A stretch of DNA of 6,077 nucleotides from PNKC01 sp039917655 (GTDB lineage: Bacteria; Chloroflexota; Dehalococcoidia; Tepidiformales; Tepidiformaceae). The translations under genes and the position numbers were made by a program. Shown piece after piece: positions 5,722 to 6,077 of this stretch. Under the pieces are notes generated by a model. The model was not told where the DNA came from and did no database searches. It saw only the letters and a list, made by a program, of their open reading frames with translations. Each line of letters opens with the position of its first letter. The first letter of the stretch is position 1. The DNA lies in assembly GCA_039917655.1 (NCBI GenBank), contig JBDSJC010000274.1:1-6077 (forward strand). The letters run 5' to 3'.

Positions 5722-6077
5722 TCATGCGGCCCACTCGTACTCGCTGTGCAATCCTCCGAGCACCTCCCGTCTCAGAAGTTGGGTGGGGGTACTTGGCGCC
5801 GGCTGGGGCATTCTGCCCAGGGGTGAATCGAGTGCCAATGATCGGTGTGGGCGCATCGCGTTGTGCTCAACGTATTCCCGGAGGACGCCCAGCAGGTGGT
5901 GCTCGTTCAGAACGATCATGTGGTCGAGGCACTCGCGCCGAAGAGTTCCGATCAGGCGTTCACAGACGGCGTTCGCATTTGGTGCCCGCACCGGAGTGAG
6001 CACGCTGTGGATGCCGATCCGGGCCGCCCTGTCGATGAAGTCCGTCCCGTAGCAGCGATCGCGGTCGCGGATCAGGT
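5652..6077 (-). mobile_element. Insertion sequence remnant or end, rve-type (IS3/IS481-like), cut by window edge
   Basis: It is recognised from its transposase gene. The element runs off the right edge, so length, target duplication and terminal inverted repeats cannot be determined. The left boundary given is a guess within 5613-5721. It is inserted in the opposite orientation, downstream of the operon, and does not disrupt any visible reading frame on this side. Confidence 0.55.
5722..6075 (-). CDS. DDE transposase / integrase core domain protein, C-terminal part (5' truncated by window edge)
   Basis: The minus-strand frame is open from base 6075 to the TGA at 5724-5722 and gives 117 residues; the GTG at 6003 is internal, because coding similarity continues upstream of it. 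LIRDRDRCYG (1-10) carries the second catalytic Asp (Asp4 by alignment with the HSDRG motif of IS3-like enzymes). LTPVRAPNANAVCERLIGT (26-44) carries the catalytic Glu39, 34 residues further on, as expected for a DDE enzyme of the retroviral-integrase (rve) type. TLRRECLDH, REYVEHNAMRPHRSL and the C-terminal LGGLHSEYEWAA are characteristic of transposases common in soil and sediment genomes. The C terminus therefore looks intact; the first catalytic Asp lies outside the window. The family is probably IS3- or IS481-related, but the exact group cannot be fixed from this part. A residue seems to be missing in EHNAMRPH compared with the common EHYNxxRPH form, a harmless variant or a 3-nt loss. Confidence 0.88.
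   Translation of the reverse strand: MIRDRDRCYGTDFIDRAARIGIHSVLTPVRAPNANAVCERLIGTLRRECLDHMIVLNEHHLLGVLREYVEHNAMRPHRSLALDSPLGRMPQPAPSTPTQLLRREVLGGLHSEYEWAA

Noticed and set aside
5651..6052. Plus-strand open frames opposite the transposase
   Set aside because: The minus-strand frame has catalytic transposase motifs running to the window edge; the + strand frames have no domain likeness.

Overview
The window is gene-dense, GC-rich DNA (roughly 60-65% GC by eye), with five genes on the + strand in one tight run. They follow the tail of a TetR-type regulator and are closed off on the right by a mobile element on the opposite strand. The gene content (two luciferase-like monooxygenases, one of a type often F420-dependent, plus a crotonase and a paired acyl-CoA dehydrogenase) is what one sees in catabolic islands of high-GC soil or aquatic bacteria such as Actinomycetota, Binatota-like or delta-proteobacterial lineages. 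The sequence alone does not settle the phylum.

Layout. 2-289: C-terminal ligand-binding part of a TetR/AcrR regulator, with its DNA-binding domain lost off the left edge. 290-417: regulatory gap with a TTGACA...TAGATT promoter candidate and an imperfect palindrome overlapping the expected transcription start. 418-1602: first luciferase-like (LLM) flavin oxidoreductase, probably starting at TTG. 1634-2551: second LLM oxidoreductase, of the TIGR03619-like, F420-type. 2585-3352: crotonase-fold protein (enoyl-CoA hydratase/isomerase family) lacking one of the two hydratase glutamates. 3389-4441 and 4452-5612: a small and a large acyl-CoA dehydrogenase subunit, each missing cofactor-binding motifs that the other keeps. 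5613-5721: short non-coding gap, probably including one end of an insertion sequence. 5722-6077 (minus strand): C-terminal part of a DDE transposase/integrase, cut by the right edge.

How they may work together (inference). The TetR protein probably senses a CoA thioester or pathway substrate and controls the promoter in front of the operon. The two LLM enzymes would insert oxygen into, or reduce/oxidise, a hydrophobic (perhaps cyclic or terpenoid/steroid-like) compound or its CoA ester. The acyl-CoA dehydrogenase pair would make a 2,3-unsaturated CoA ester, and the crotonase would hydrate, isomerise or cleave it. The gaps between the five genes are only 10-36 nt and each gene has its own Shine-Dalgarno sequence, which supports one transcript. 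The substrate cannot be read from the sequence. No CoA ligase, thiolase or hydroxyacyl-CoA dehydrogenase lies in the window, so the pathway is incomplete here. No RNA gene, CRISPR array or clear intrinsic terminator was seen.
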